6,179 bases of DNA, taken from the NCBI GenBank assembly GCA_036266195.1, contig DATANP010000191.1, forward strand, positions 1-6,179, read 5' to 3'. Both the position numbers and the translations under genes were made by a program. Each line of letters opens with the position of its first letter. Position 1 is the stretch's first letter. Under the pieces are notes generated by a model. The model saw nothing but the letters and a program-made list of their open reading frames with translations. It did not search any database and was not told where the DNA came from. This document shows positions 6,036-6,179 of the stretch, piece after piece. This stretch comes from DATMER01 sp036266195. GTDB lineage: Bacteria > Acidobacteriota > Thermoanaerobaculia > Multivoradales > UBA5704.

Positions 6036-6056
6036 GCCCCGAAGGGGCACAGGCAT
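6036..6056 (-). repeat. ATGCCTG-hairpin unit, right inner
   Basis: Inverted counterpart of the unit at 5920-5940: stem GCCCC/GGGGC with loop GAA (6036-6048), one base, then CAGGCAT (6050-6056). Confidence 0.75.
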
Positions 6057-6060
6057 ATAG

Positions 6061-6080
6061 CCAGGGATTTCAATCCCTGG
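6061..6080. repeat. Palindrome CCAGGGATT/AATCCCTGG, right copy
   Basis: Arms at 6061-6069 and 6072-6080 around TC; identical arms to the left copy at 5896-5915. Confidence 0.8.
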
Positions 6081-6105
6081 TAGCGGGATCAATCCCATTC
6101 CCCAA

Positions 6106-6126
6106 GTCCCGGAGGGACGCAGGCAT
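6106..6126 (-). repeat. ATGCCTG-hairpin unit, right outer
   Basis: Inverted counterpart of the unit at 5848-5868: stem GTCCC/GGGAC with loop GGA (6106-6118), one base, then CAGGCAT (6120-6126). The loop holds the only mismatch between the outer blocks. Confidence 0.75.
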
Positions 6127-6179
6127 TCCCAGGTATCTGTATCGTGCAGCCATGATTCTGATATCGTCGGCCGCGCCAT

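Larger units (their letters stand above)
5846..6128. repeat. Composite long inverted repeat (REP/BIME- or MITE-like)
   Basis: The stretch 5846-5941 is repeated in reverse complement at 6035-6128 around a 93-base centre. The outer blocks (5846-5874 and 6100-6128, 29 bases) differ at one position. The inner blocks (5893-5941 and 6035-6083, 49 bases) differ at two. The spacers between blocks (18 and 16 bases) are unrelated. Each arm contains three smaller palindromes in the order GTCCC-hairpin, CCAGGGATT-palindrome, GCCCC-hairpin. No transposase is encoded inside, and the open frames across it look like accidental translations of the repeat. Its organisation recalls BIMEs built from REP units, or a non-autonomous element mobilised in trans. 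No target-site duplication is obvious. Which class it belongs to depends on copies elsewhere in the genome. Confidence 0.85.

Noticed and set aside
5878..6060. A 60-codon open frame within the composite repeat, and the frame continuing 5387-5980
   Set aside because: Both translate the repeat arms (for example LPGIEIPG from the palindrome) and have no ribosome site or domain; they are probably fortuitous.
5846..6128. CRISPR array
   Set aside because: The repeated blocks are inverted rather than direct, and there are no regular unique spacers or cas genes.
5997..6179. Minus-strand frame starting MARP at the right edge, reminiscent of the start of RAYT transposases
   Set aside because: After MARP the reading (TISESWLHD) does not follow the RAYT N-terminus, and the frame passes straight into the repeat and stops there.
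6129..6179. Possible start of a new plus-strand gene (ATG at 6152, MILISSAAP)
   Set aside because: Only nine codons are visible and no ribosome site precedes it; it cannot be supported from this window.

Overview
This is a GC-rich bacterial window. Two convergent or divergent sets of cell-surface polysaccharide genes flank a tandem pair of secreted paralogs, and a large composite inverted repeat occupies the right end. The G+C content, the use of good Shine-Dalgarno sites in front of the two secreted genes, and the PCRIIDTR-type exported domain would fit a deep-branching Gram-negative such as an Acidobacteriota member. That placement is inference, because no rRNA or marker gene is present.

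Layout. On the minus strand, 1-308 is the start of a Wzt-like ATPase that runs off the left edge, and 301-1068 is its Wzm-like permease partner. The two overlap by 8 bases (permease upstream) and together form an ABC-2 exporter of O-antigen, teichoic acid or a similar glycan. A 238-base divergent intergenic region (1069-1306) holds a possible minus-strand promoter and, just before the next gene, a perfect 9-bp inverted repeat in the presumed 5' leader. On the plus strand, 1307-2521 and 2544-3752 are tandem duplicates of about 400 residues. Each has a signal peptide, a helical segment, a central PCRIIDTR...HLVADV.GYF domain and a C-terminal domain ending in NSR.ICTFIPD. All six cysteines of the mature proteins are conserved between the copies. 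The second gene overlaps the 3' end of a convergent GT2 glycosyltransferase (3739-4695, minus) by 14 bases. That glycosyltransferase diverges, across 56 bases, from a GT4-type glycosyltransferase (4752-5846, plus).

The last 333 bases hold no convincing gene. Positions 5846-6128 form a roughly 283-bp composite inverted repeat. Its arms match at 75 of 78 aligned bases, each arm contains three smaller palindromes, and the arms flank a 93-base centre. Each arm carries the same small unit twice: the heptamer ATGCCTG, one base, then a hairpin with a 5-bp stem and 3-nt loop. This resembles REP/BIME-type or MITE-like repeats and is the most unusual structure in the window.

Together the two glycosyltransferases would assemble a surface glycan and the Wzm/Wzt pair would export it across the inner membrane. 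The secreted paralogs would sit outside the membrane in an unknown role, and only their position links them to the glycan genes.
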